DNA of 36,399 nucleotides from a virus, in IMG/VR virus record IMGVR_UViG_3300034103_001590, positions 1 through 36,399 of that record. One strand, 5' to 3'. Both the position numbers and the translations under genes were made by a program. The first letter of the stretch is position 1. Every line of letters starts with the position of its first letter. Positions 8,394 to 15,537 of this stretch are shown piece by piece. The notes under the pieces were generated by a model. That model was not told where the DNA came from. It ran no database searches and saw nothing but the letters and a program-made list of their open reading frames with translations.

Positions 8394-8796
8394 TACCATA
8401 ACAGAATTACCCGAAGATTGTGTAGGCTTTGTTTATATCATTACTAACAAAATAACAAATAGAAAATACATTGGCAAAAAATTGGCAAAATTTAGTAAAA
8501 CGACCTACAAGACTGTAAAGTTAAAGAACGGCACAAAAAAGAAAAAGAAAATTCGAAGCAAAATAGACAGCGACTGGCAAGATTATTATGGCTCAAACGA
8601 ACAATTGAATAAAGATGTAGTACAACTAGGCACAGAAAATTTTATAAGAGAAATACTTTATTTTTGTAAATCTAAAGCAGAATGCAGTTACATTGAGGCA
8701 AGAGAACAATTTTCAAGGCGAGTTTTAGAAACAAACGAATATTATAACGGGCATATACAAGTCCGTGTCCATGGCTCACACATATTAAAATCTTAA
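8371..8796 (+). CDS. SegE-like GIY-YIG endonuclease
   Basis: This 141-residue protein carries the GIY-YIG nuclease signature in the form used by T4 SegE-like proteins: 'VYIITN' (21-26), 'KYIGKK' (32-37), a basic insert (about 46-64), 'DWQDYYGSNEQL', and the metal-binding glutamate in 'CSYIEAREQ' (E109). An Asn follows in 'EYYNGHI'. T4 Seg enzymes are free-standing homing endonucleases that cut related phage DNA so their gene spreads. No second DNA-binding domain is seen, so it is a minimal version. It is the last gene of the gp47 cluster and stands directly against the structured, gene-free region at 8797-9237. Confidence 0.8.
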   Translation: MTWLYQNNTITELPEDCVGFVYIITNKITNRKYIGKKLAKFSKTTYKTVKLKNGTKKKKKIRSKIDSDWQDYYGSNEQLNKDVVQLGTENFIREILYFCKSKAECSYIEAREQFSRRVLETNEYYNGHIQVRVHGSHILKS

Positions 8797-8798
8797 GG

Positions 8799-9159
8799 CA
8801 CTTTTAAGCGGTAAAGGCTCAGCGTAGGCTAATTTCTTATGCCCAATACCTGGATCTCGGATCGCAGGGAACGGAAAACTCTCGCCGCTGTGAGTACTCA
8901 ACCACTACCCGAAAGGATGAGGATCGCTACTAAGCCCTGCGATTTGGTTGTTTGAAGAGGATTGAATAGGCAAAAAGAAGGGTAATTCCCTAACGGACAT
9001 ATAGGTGATAGCATGCCTAGATGCTCCTGCCGTCGAATAAAGACGCTGCTCGTGGTACCGGTCGACCGCCACTGTAATGCAGTAATGCTATGTGACTGTG
9101 CAACTCAGATGATGTTCAGTTATTTTTTTGCCCTGCTCGGGCAAAGAGTGACCACTTAA
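8799..9159 (+). ncRNA. Candidate large structured non-coding RNA (~360 nt)
   Basis: No convincing gene lies here. By hand count 147 of 300 bases (8821-9120) are G or C, against about 30% in the neighbouring genes. Complementary segments nest well. 8804-8812 pairs with 9151-9159 (one mismatch), or alternatively 8799-8805 with 9144-9150. 8861-8869 pairs with 8935-8943 (9 perfect pairs). 8967-8972 pairs with 9014-9019. Hairpins lie at 8979-8991, 9031-9045, 9095-9120 and 9127-9145 (7 pairs, 5-base loop). CAACC (8899-8903) and GGTTG (8946-8950) could form a pseudoknot. The strand is assumed from the flanking genes. I cannot match it to tRNA, tmRNA, RNase P or a group I intron. Large phage RNA classes such as GOLLD, ROOL or HEARO should be tested. 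Confidence 0.65.
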
Positions 9160-9191
9160 TCTAGATGATATATCTCTCTTAACTATCTAAA

Positions 9192-9236
9192 TATGCTTCG
9201 AGTCCTTAGACGAAGAAGCATACGAACGCAGTTCGT
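9192..9236 (+). other. Two adjacent hairpins before the late promoter
   Basis: TATGCTTC (9192-9199) pairs with GAAGCATA (9215-9222), and ACGAAC (9222-9227) pairs with GTTCGT (9231-9236) around a 3-base loop. They end two bases before the TATAAATA box. They may end the upstream RNA transcript or form its 3' structure. The downstream T run is too short for a classical terminator. Confidence 0.45.
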
Positions 9237-9237
9237 T

Positions 9238-9245
9238 TATAAATA
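9238..9245 (+). promoter_or_regulatory. T4-type late promoter TATAAATA
   Basis: TATAAATA is an exact match to the T4 late promoter core. It lies 23 bases before the chosen ATG at 9268 and after two hairpins, with no -35 box needed for gp55. It is the best late promoter in the window and would drive the gene pair 9268-11479. Confidence 0.65.
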
Positions 9246-9267
9246 GTGATATAGAGTGGATAAAATT

Positions 9268-10758
9268 ATGCCTTTAACTTTTTCTCAAAGATTAATTGTA
9301 GAAGAAAAATTAAACGAAAGCCGAATTCTCTTAGAGAATATATGCCGAGGTTTGACTGAAGAACAAAATACAATAATTAAAAGAATACATAGAGAGTTTT
9401 TACCTTTAATTGAAGCAACATTAACTACAGATCAAATATCTCAATTATTTAAAAATGTAGAGCAATCAGCAACTGCTAGTGGATCTAACAGAACTGGATT
9501 GGGAAAAGCCGTAGATGTTGCAAAATTGCCTGTCCAAGCAGTTCAAAAAGTTAACGATATTATTAACAAAGCAGGGCAGTGGGCGCAAAACACTAAACCT
9601 GTACAGGCGTTTGATCAAAAATTTGAAGAACTAAAAGCAAAGATTAGTTCTAAGTTTCCAAATTTAACTCAAAACTTAACTCAAGCAGGAGAATGGGCTA
9701 AAGCAAATCCTGGAAAAACCGCAGTAATTATTGGTGTATTAACTGCTGTGGCATCATTAGCAGGAGGACCTTTAGGTGGTGCTATCGCAGGTCAAATACT
9801 GAGAGGCACTACTGAATTAATGAAAGGTGAAAAACTTTCGACTGCAATTGGCAAGGGTGCTAAAGCAGCCGCAGTTGGTGCTTTAGCCGGTTGGAGTATT
9901 GATAAAATTGGAGATTTCTTAGGCAGTGGGTTAAAAATGGTTGCTGATAACTTATTTCCTGGGGCACGTAGACTTAATCTTTCCTTTATGGTTAGTGGTA
10001 CGGGACCTTCTACATTTCAAAATTTACGAGATGTAATAGGCAAACCTGAAGATTTAGAACCTATACGTGGTGCATGGAATCAAGCAGCAGAGGCTTGGAG
10101 GAACGGTCAATATAGTCAAGCAGAAGCATTGTTTCAGCAGGCAAAAGATGCAGCAGCCAAATTAGCCGATCCTGGTTATGCTGCTCAATTAGCACAAGAT
10201 GAAAATGCAAGACAAGCAATTGTAGATGGTGCTAAAAGTGTAATGGCTGCGTCTGACGCTTTGGCAGTGGCTGCACAAGGCGCTGTTACAGGTGCGGTTG
10301 GAAATCAAAAACCAACGCAGCAATCAACGCCGGAAAGTTTATCTTTTCAACAAATTAAAAAAATATTCTATACTGTAGATAGAAAATATCTAGTTCAAGA
10401 AGGTATTGCAGATACAATTAAACAATTTGGTTCAAATTTAACTACTAAAATTACCGCCGATAAGTTAATGAAAGCATGGAAGGCGGCAGGAAGTCCGACA
10501 GACAGCAATGCTATTGCTGATATTTTAAAAAATGCCGGAGTTGACGATTCTATTATTTCGTCAACTTTTCAATCTATGAATATTGCATCAACTCAATCTT
10601 CACCGGTATCTCAAACATCAAGTCAGCCATCTACAAAACTTACTGTGGCTCAAATTAATCAAGCAATTAAAATTTTAAGATTACGAGATTTACAAAGTAT
10701 TCAAAAAACAGTAAATAACGTATTATCGAAGAGATCTAATCAACCTACTACTCCTTGA
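9268..10758 (+). CDS. Glycine-zipper structural or ejected protein, unknown function
   Basis: I do not recognise this 496-residue protein. I chose the ATG at 9268 over the GTG at 9256, because transcription from the TATAAATA box would start close to 9252 and GAGTGGA lies about 7 bases before the ATG. The N-terminal 70 residues are helical. A segment near residues 150-175 ('TAVIIGVLTAVASLAGG', then 'GGAIAGQIL') is hydrophobic with glycine-zipper spacing and could insert into a membrane. The later part is Ala/Gln-rich. The C-terminus ('QINQAIKILRLRDLQS') recurs in the next gene. The late promoter and late-gene setting suggest a virion or internal head protein delivered with DNA, but this is inference. 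Confidence 0.6.
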   Translation: MPLTFSQRLIVEEKLNESRILLENICRGLTEEQNTIIKRIHREFLPLIEATLTTDQISQLFKNVEQSATASGSNRTGLGKAVDVAKLPVQAVQKVNDIINKAGQWAQNTKPVQAFDQKFEELKAKISSKFPNLTQNLTQAGEWAKANPGKTAVIIGVLTAVASLAGGPLGGAIAGQILRGTTELMKGEKLSTAIGKGAKAAAVGALAGWSIDKIGDFLGSGLKMVADNLFPGARRLNLSFMVSGTGPSTFQNLRDVIGKPEDLEPIRGAWNQAAEAWRNGQYSQAEALFQQAKDAAAKLADPGYAAQLAQDENARQAIVDGAKSVMAASDALAVAAQGAVTGAVGNQKPTQQSTPESLSFQQIKKIFYTVDRKYLVQEGIADTIKQFGSNLTTKITADKLMKAWKAAGSPTDSNAIADILKNAGVDDSIISSTFQSMNIASTQSSPVSQTSSQPSTKLTVAQINQAIKILRLRDLQSIQKTVNNVLSKRSNQPTTP

Positions 10759-10768
10759 AGGATATAAA

Positions 10769-11479
10769 ATGCGTATTGAAGAACTTATTATTGAAAACCA
10801 ACAACTTGATGAACTAACAGCAGCGCAAGTCGGACAAGGAATTGGTAGAGCTGCTACTGCTACTGGTACAGCATTAGGTGCAACTGCTGGCGGAGCAGTT
10901 CAAGCAGGTAAAAATTTCTGGCAAGGAGTAAAGCAAGGTTGGCAATCAGGAAAAAGTTCAGTCGGCGGTGGAGCAGCACCTGCTGCGGGAACAGCACCTA
11001 CAACTGGGGCAGCACCTGCAACAGCACCTGCTGCGGGAACAGCACCTACAACTGGGGCAGCACCTGCTGCGGGAACAGCACCTGCTGCGGGAACAGCACC
11101 TGCTGCGGGAACAGCACCTGCTGCGGGAACAGCACCTGCTGCGGGAACAGCACCTGCAACAGCACCTGCTGCGGGAACAGCACCTACAACTGGGGCAGCA
11201 CCAAAAGTTACCGTAACACAAATTAATCAAGCAATACCAACTTTAAGAACAAGAGATTTGCAAAGTGTTAAGAAAAATGTAGACGCTATTGTTGCAAAGA
11301 AAAGCAGAGGAGCAGCGCCTGCAACTGGAGCAGCACCTACAACAGCGCCTGCAACTGGGACACCTAATTTACAAGTACAACAAGGTGGTAAGAAGAAAAC
11401 TGCTGCCTTGTTACAACCTAAACAACAAGCAGTTCCTGAATCAAAATTTTACAGTAAATTTTTAAATATGGACATTTAA
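10769..11479 (+). CDS. Ala/Pro-repeat protein sharing a C-terminal motif with its neighbour
   Basis: This 236-residue protein follows the previous gene after 10 bases, with AGGA before the ATG. The N-terminus is acidic and helical ('MRIEELIIENQQLDEL'). A Gly/Ala/Thr segment with glycine-zipper spacing follows. Residues about 68-148 are a tandem APAAGT-type repeat encoded by 18-bp units. Next comes 'VTQINQAIPTLRTRDLQSV', nearly the same as the end of the upstream protein, then a second short Ala/Pro/Thr repeat and a basic 'GGKKKT' stretch. The repeat is probably a flexible linker. The function is unknown, and the gene pair is likely a duplication in part. Its stop overlaps the convergent reading frame by four bases. 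Confidence 0.65.
   Translation: MRIEELIIENQQLDELTAAQVGQGIGRAATATGTALGATAGGAVQAGKNFWQGVKQGWQSGKSSVGGGAAPAAGTAPTTGAAPATAPAAGTAPTTGAAPAAGTAPAAGTAPAAGTAPAAGTAPAAGTAPATAPAAGTAPTTGAAPKVTVTQINQAIPTLRTRDLQSVKKNVDAIVAKKSRGAAPATGAAPTTAPATGTPNLQVQQGGKKKTAALLQPKQQAVPESKFYSKFLNMDI
10973..11200 (+). repeat. 18-bp tandem repeat encoding APAAGT
   Basis: The unit GCACCTGCTGCGGGAACA and close variants (APTTGA, APAT) follow one another for about 225 bases. Five consecutive near-identical copies lie at about 11057-11155. Copy number is likely to vary by slippage or recombination. The lack of stop codons in the unit explains the overlapping open frames on both strands. Confidence 0.9.
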
Positions 11480-11694
11480 AAGAAAGGTAGTCCAGTTTTT
11501 TTAGTTGTTTCTAAATTATCTTCAATGATTTTAGAAATTAACATTCTTTCTTCTTGACTAAGTTCATAGGCTTCAGATAAAGTTATTCCGCCCCTCATGT
11601 ACCAACAAATTTTGTAAAGTTCTGATTTTAAGGCTTTTGTATCTTTATCGTATTCTTTGATAAACTTATCAATACCTTCAACGTCTAGATACAA
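11476..11694 (-). CDS. Second frame of tail-assembly chaperone, probably reached by -1 frameshift
   Basis: This frame encodes 72 residues from a TTG codon. There is no ATG before codon 33, and the only upstream AAGG is two bases from the TTG, too close for normal initiation. The protein is helical and contains 'ELYKICWYMRGGITLSEAY', 'SQEERMLISKIIEDN' and ends 'TTKKTGLPFF', which looks like a conserved small T4-type tail assembly protein. The frame is open upstream through the end of the gp26-like gene, where T_TTT_TTC (11712-11706) would shift ribosomes by -1 into it and give a fusion of about 364 residues. This copies the layout of lambda G/GT tail chaperones. Separate TTG initiation is the alternative. 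Confidence 0.6.
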   Translation of the reverse strand: MYLDVEGIDKFIKEYDKDTKALKSELYKICWYMRGGITLSEAYELSQEERMLISKIIEDNLETTKKTGLPFF

Positions 11695-11712
11695 AAGCCT
11701 TAGACGAAAAAA
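11682..11712 (-). promoter_or_regulatory. Putative -1 ribosomal frameshift site (T TTT TTC plus stem)
   Basis: On the minus strand the zero frame reads ACT TTT TTC GTC TAA. The heptamer T_TTT_TTC (11712-11706) fits the X_XXY_YYZ rule and sits one codon before the stop. CGTCTA (11706-11701) can pair with TAGACG (11687-11682), a 6-bp stem directly after the slip site. The stem touches the heptamer rather than lying 5-8 bases beyond it, which is unusual. Confidence 0.55.
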
Positions 11713-12569
11713 GTTGATGGGTCAAACACTAGTGGTACTTCAATTTTATCTTCTGTGTAACCTTTATCTTTAATATCTTGCGGTGTTGTAATAGTTAAAT
11801 TGGGAACAGCATTGTTGGCTTTTTGTGTTTCTAAAAAATTTTGTATTGTATTAAACATTTGTTTGTCAATGTTATTAACAAATTCTTTTATATGTTGAGG
11901 ATTGTCAGTACTACCGGCTGATGAATCAATTTTATAAACACTATTTTGAACAATACTAATTGTTACTTCAGTTAGTTTATTAAAACTTTCTTTAAACGCT
12001 TTTATTTTTTCTTCTTCAGAAATTTCATCATTGCCTACAATTGACATTATTTTTTGAGTTTCAAAAGATTTTAATGCTGCTTCTGAAATATGTTTATATG
12101 TTAATGGTTTTACAAAAACAGTTAAATTATCATTAATAGATATAGCATCTTCCCAAGAAATTTTTGCATATAATGAATCTAAAACTTGTCGTAGGTCAAC
12201 ATTACATGTAAATTCGTTTTCTCCTACTGTAATAGGAGTTTCCATAATTTCACCGTAGGTTGCTAATCGTAGTCCAATTAATATTATATCTAAATCAATA
12301 GCCGGAATATGCCAAGCATTTTTTATGTGTGGCATACAATTTTGAATTACATCAACCACTGCTTGACCGCTCATAACAGCATCCGGAATTTTTAACATTA
12401 ACTCATCTCTAGCAGTCATTGAATAAACAGGATATTCTCCTGTTTCGGTTACTTCTAAACTTCCATTAGGCCAAAATTTACCTTGGCTAGGTAATTTAAT
12501 ATAAATCTTTGGCTGACGCATAAATGCAGCCAAAGGATTCGGTGTAATTTTTAGTGGATCAGATGTCAT
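11700..12569 (-). CDS. 26: gp26-like baseplate hub/tail assembly protein
   Basis: This 289-residue protein matches the T4 gp26/gp51 baseplate-hub assembly family. The N-terminal part has the family order 'IKLPSQGKFWPNGSLEV', 'YPVYSMTARDELMLKIPDA', 'SGQAVVDVIQNCMPHI', 'IDLDIILIGLRLATYGE', followed by a domain with 'CNVDL'. The usual C-x-x-C pair is reduced to one Cys here. A helical C-terminal region (about 150-240) follows. It is longer than T4 gp26 (208 aa). GGAG lies 7 bases before the ATG. The gene runs against the flanking plus-strand genes and ends in a slippery heptamer that may fuse it to the 72-residue frame. In that light the protein may act as the tail-assembly chaperone for the tape measure encoded divergently next to it. 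Confidence 0.75.
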   Translation of the reverse strand: MTSDPLKITPNPLAAFMRQPKIYIKLPSQGKFWPNGSLEVTETGEYPVYSMTARDELMLKIPDAVMSGQAVVDVIQNCMPHIKNAWHIPAIDLDIILIGLRLATYGEIMETPITVGENEFTCNVDLRQVLDSLYAKISWEDAISINDNLTVFVKPLTYKHISEAALKSFETQKIMSIVGNDEISEEEKIKAFKESFNKLTEVTISIVQNSVYKIDSSAGSTDNPQHIKEFVNNIDKQMFNTIQNFLETQKANNAVPNLTITTPQDIKDKGYTEDKIEVPLVFDPSTFFV

Positions 12570-12579
12570 TTTAATCTCC

Positions 12580-12587
12580 GATAAATA
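12580..12587 (+). promoter_or_regulatory. Candidate late promoter GATAAATA (rightward)
   Basis: GATAAATA lies 54 bases before the tape-measure ATG (12641). It forms an exact inverted repeat with the leftward copy at 12609-12616. Confidence 0.5.
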
Positions 12588-12608
12588 AACTGATAAACCC
12601 GGATAAAC

Positions 12609-12616
12609 TATTTATC
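12609..12616 (-). promoter_or_regulatory. Candidate late promoter GATAAATA (leftward)
   Basis: On the minus strand GATAAATA lies 40 bases before the gp26-like ATG at 12569. It faces the rightward copy at 12580-12587, so the two transcripts would overlap at their 5' ends. Confidence 0.5.
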
Positions 12617-12640
12617 TACTAATTTAACTCATAAAAAACA

Positions 12641-15532
12641 ATGGCTGACGTAACAGGAACAATTGGCAACGAATACGTTGAATTAAACAACGCAGCAACA
12701 GAAGCGACTTTGCGGGCATTATTAATGGCCGTTACTTCTGCAAATAAGCAGAATGTTTCCGAAATACGACGACTTGCAGAAAAAACAGGTGCTGCCAGTG
12801 CTGGAGGAGCAACAGTTGACCCCGGAGCAGTGCAATCAGTTAATACTGGATTAATGGGGATAGGTCAAAAAGTTGGAGGATTTGCTGCCAGTGTCGTTAG
12901 TGCCGGTATTAATGTAGGAAAGGCTTTAGGAGATTTTGGAGGAAAATTATTAGAAGGACAAGCACAAACTAGCGATCTTTTAAAAGCATTTACAGCATTG
13001 CCCGGTCCTATAGGAAAAGTAGCAGAAGGTTTTAGATTAATACAATTATACCAAGAACAAAATTTTAAAACATTTCAACAAATTACCAGTGTCGGTGTAA
13101 ATTTTGGAGGAGAACTAACTGCGGTAAGGTCAGCAATGGCTGCGATGCGACTTACCCAAGAAGAATACGTTGCATTTAATAAGGCTAACTCACAAAATTT
13201 AGCAAAAATGGGTTCCGATGTAAACAACGGTGCTAAAAATTTTAAAGAACTTTCCAACGCACTTCAAGAAGGTGAAACTGGTATAAGATTAAAAGCATTG
13301 GGATTTACAGCAGCAGAAGTTAACAGCGGTTTAGCAAGTTTTGTCAGTGCGTCTGGTGGTAGAAGTCGTCAAGAAATGCAAAACACAGCGGCTCTTGAAA
13401 AAAGTGCAAAAGCGTATTTAGAACAATTAGATGCATTAGCAAGATTGACAGGTGAAAGTAGAGAAGAGCAAGAAGCACAGGCAAAAGAACGAGCAGCGAA
13501 CGCTGCCTTACAAAATCATTTATCTACATTAAGTGTAGAAGAAAGAGCAAAAGCAGAAGCAGCATTGGCTCAGGCTCGACAACGAGGAGGCAAGGGAGCA
13601 GAACAGGCGTTAATGTCGAGAATATTAGGATTGCCTCCTATGACAGGTCCTGCTAAAAAGTTTGAAGCATTTGCTACTAATGCAGGAGAAGTACTAGGAA
13701 AATATGCAGACACAGTTAAAGATAAAACAAAAACTATTGATGATATTGGAAAATTAGGCGCTTCATTACAAGGTGCGTTAATAAAAGACGTTAAAGACAA
13801 ACAAGAAGTATTAAGAGTATTATCTTTACAACAAGGTGAAAATGCTGAAATAGCAACTGATTTATTAAAAATTCAAAATAGATCAACTATGCAAGGCATT
13901 GAAACTGAAGAAGATGCCCAAGCACAAGAAGAACGAATAAGAAAAGAACAATTAGCACAACAAACTGGATCTCAAGCAAGGACTCAAGCCACATTTCTTC
14001 AATCTATGGAAGAAATAAGAAAATCTCTGATAGATAAATTTATAAATCCAATTGTTCAACTAGTTGAACCTGTATTGAACAGATTTGGAAATTTTTTAAA
14101 AGATGTTCTTGTTCCTAAAATTGAACAGTTAGGGAATTATCTCAATAATGAAATAATTCCCATGTTTAAAAAAATGTGGACTACTGTTAGTGAAATGCTT
14201 GAACCTTGGTTAAGTGCAGCAGGTGTCGCTTTAGAAATTTTATGGGGCATTGTAACAAGAGTTGGAGAGTTTATTGGCGGTGCATTTAAACTATCTTTTG
14301 AAGCATTAAAAGTTGTGGTAGATCTCCTAAAAGAACCTTTTGAATTTTTAGGAAATAAAGTTAAAAGTGCATTAGAAGGATTTCAAAAGTTAGATGCTGC
14401 ATTAGGTGGAAGTTTAACTAATGCAATTGCTGGGGTAGTAACTGGATTACTTGGACTTAAAGCCATTTTAATGGCAAAAGAATGGTTAGATGCAAAAAAA
14501 GCAGCAGGAGCAGCAGGAGCAGCAGGTCCTGGAGGTGGTGGAACTGGCGGAGGTGGATTGTTAACTAGACGCGGTTATAGTCCTGATAAACCACTTTTTG
14601 TACAACTTGTAGGAGGATTTGGTGGAAGAGGCAGAGGAAGGGGAAGAGGCCGAGCACCTACTGCTGGAGGCGGACCTAGACCAGGTGGCGCCCCTGCTGT
14701 TAGTACACCTCCCAGCCCACCTGCAGGAGGCGGCGGAGCAACAGCCGCTAGAGCGGCAACTACTGCCGCAGCCGGTGCCGGTACGACAGCAGCAACCGCA
14801 GCAGGATCTGCAACGGCTGGCGCAGGCGCGGGTGCAGGCGCCACAGGCGCTGCTGGTTCAAAATTTAGTGTTCCAAAACGATTTTTAGATATTTTGAAAA
14901 CTGTGAGAGGTGTGCCCGGACTAGCAGCCTTAGTTGGTGCTTTAGATTTAGTAAACATTGGATTAAGCAAAGGTCAATATCCAGATGAAAGTGCATTCTA
15001 TGCAGATATAGCCAAGTCAATTTCAAGTACAGCCGGCGGTGTCGCCGGAGGGGCATTAGGTTCAGCACTAGGATCATTAGTTTTACCTGGTATTGGAACG
15101 ATTGCCGGTGGCGCAGCAGGTTGGATGATTGGAGCATATGGAGGAGATTGGTTTGCTGGTAAAGTTGTAGATTACTTAAAAGCAGGTAAAGAAAAAGTTC
15201 CAATGGCTGCTGGGGGAATTGTAACTAAACCTACTAATGCCCTTATTGGAGAAGCAGGACAACCAGAAGCAGTATTACCTTTAGATAGATTAGGAGAAAT
15301 CTTACAAAATTATTCAACAGGTCCGACACAAAATTCATCTGCTGCTGCTCAAAAATTGCCCGGAGATGTTAGTTCTACTTCAGATGTGTCGTGGGAAAGT
15401 TTACATAATGAGTTACAACGATTAAATAATATATCGTCGGAAACCTTAAAATATATTAAAGAAACAGCCGAATATTCAAGGAGAACTGTTGATGCGACTC
15501 GCGCTCTAAGCGGCGATCTTTTTAGCATGTAA
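12641..15532 (+). CDS. Tail tape-measure-like protein
   Basis: This 963-residue protein is a probable tape measure that sets tail length and guides tube assembly. It is rich in helix, with long Ala/Gln/Glu stretches (about 60-480), amphipathic and hydrophobic segments (about 480-640), a Gly/Ala/Arg low-complexity linker (about 620-750) with 'RGRGRGRGR', and a glycine-rich hydrophobic part (about 800-845). Near residues 855-880 it has 'GGIVTKPTNALIGEAG' then 'PEAVLPL', the standard C-terminal motif of phage tape-measure proteins. At roughly 1.5 angstrom per residue it would fit a tail of about 145 nm. The closest T4 role is gp29 (590 aa), but sequence identity cannot be judged here. The divergent gp26-like gene is a plausible assembly partner. 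Confidence 0.75.
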   Translation: MADVTGTIGNEYVELNNAATEATLRALLMAVTSANKQNVSEIRRLAEKTGAASAGGATVDPGAVQSVNTGLMGIGQKVGGFAASVVSAGINVGKALGDFGGKLLEGQAQTSDLLKAFTALPGPIGKVAEGFRLIQLYQEQNFKTFQQITSVGVNFGGELTAVRSAMAAMRLTQEEYVAFNKANSQNLAKMGSDVNNGAKNFKELSNALQEGETGIRLKALGFTAAEVNSGLASFVSASGGRSRQEMQNTAALEKSAKAYLEQLDALARLTGESREEQEAQAKERAANAALQNHLSTLSVEERAKAEAALAQARQRGGKGAEQALMSRILGLPPMTGPAKKFEAFATNAGEVLGKYADTVKDKTKTIDDIGKLGASLQGALIKDVKDKQEVLRVLSLQQGENAEIATDLLKIQNRSTMQGIETEEDAQAQEERIRKEQLAQQTGSQARTQATFLQSMEEIRKSLIDKFINPIVQLVEPVLNRFGNFLKDVLVPKIEQLGNYLNNEIIPMFKKMWTTVSEMLEPWLSAAGVALEILWGIVTRVGEFIGGAFKLSFEALKVVVDLLKEPFEFLGNKVKSALEGFQKLDAALGGSLTNAIAGVVTGLLGLKAILMAKEWLDAKKAAGAAGAAGPGGGGTGGGGLLTRRGYSPDKPLFVQLVGGFGGRGRGRGRGRAPTAGGGPRPGGAPAVSTPPSPPAGGGGATAARAATTAAAGAGTTAATAAGSATAGAGAGAGATGAAGSKFSVPKRFLDILKTVRGVPGLAALVGALDLVNIGLSKGQYPDESAFYADIAKSISSTAGGVAGGALGSALGSLVLPGIGTIAGGAAGWMIGAYGGDWFAGKVVDYLKAGKEKVPMAAGGIVTKPTNALIGEAGQPEAVLPLDRLGEILQNYSTGPTQNSSAAAQKLPGDVSSTSDVSWESLHNELQRLNNISSETLKYIKETAEYSRRTVDATRALSGDLFSM

Positions 15533-15537
15533 AAATT

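Noticed and set aside
8839-8955. A 38-codon open frame (MPNTWISD...) on the plus strand inside the RNA region
   Set aside because: It has no ribosome site, and its bases are tied up in the best helix (8861-8869/8935-8943), so an RNA explains the sequence better.
9052-9072. tRNA T-arm-like segment around GGTCGACC
   Set aside because: No acceptor stem, anticodon arm or TTCGA loop of the right spacing surrounds it.
9121-9145. Terminator at TTTGCCC...GGGCAAA
   Set aside because: The T run lies before the stem on the plus strand, and the minus strand has an A run after it. Neither orientation gives the T tract required, so I treat it as part of the RNA fold.
10939-11230. Three overlapping open frames on both strands (82-95 codons)
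   Set aside because: They are by-products of the stop-free 18-bp repeat; only the Ala/Pro frame has a ribosome site and a non-repetitive start and end.
14575-14970. Minus-strand Pro/Ala-rich frame of 131 codons
   Set aside because: It mirrors the GC-rich Gly/Ala linker of the tape-measure gene and has no start signals.
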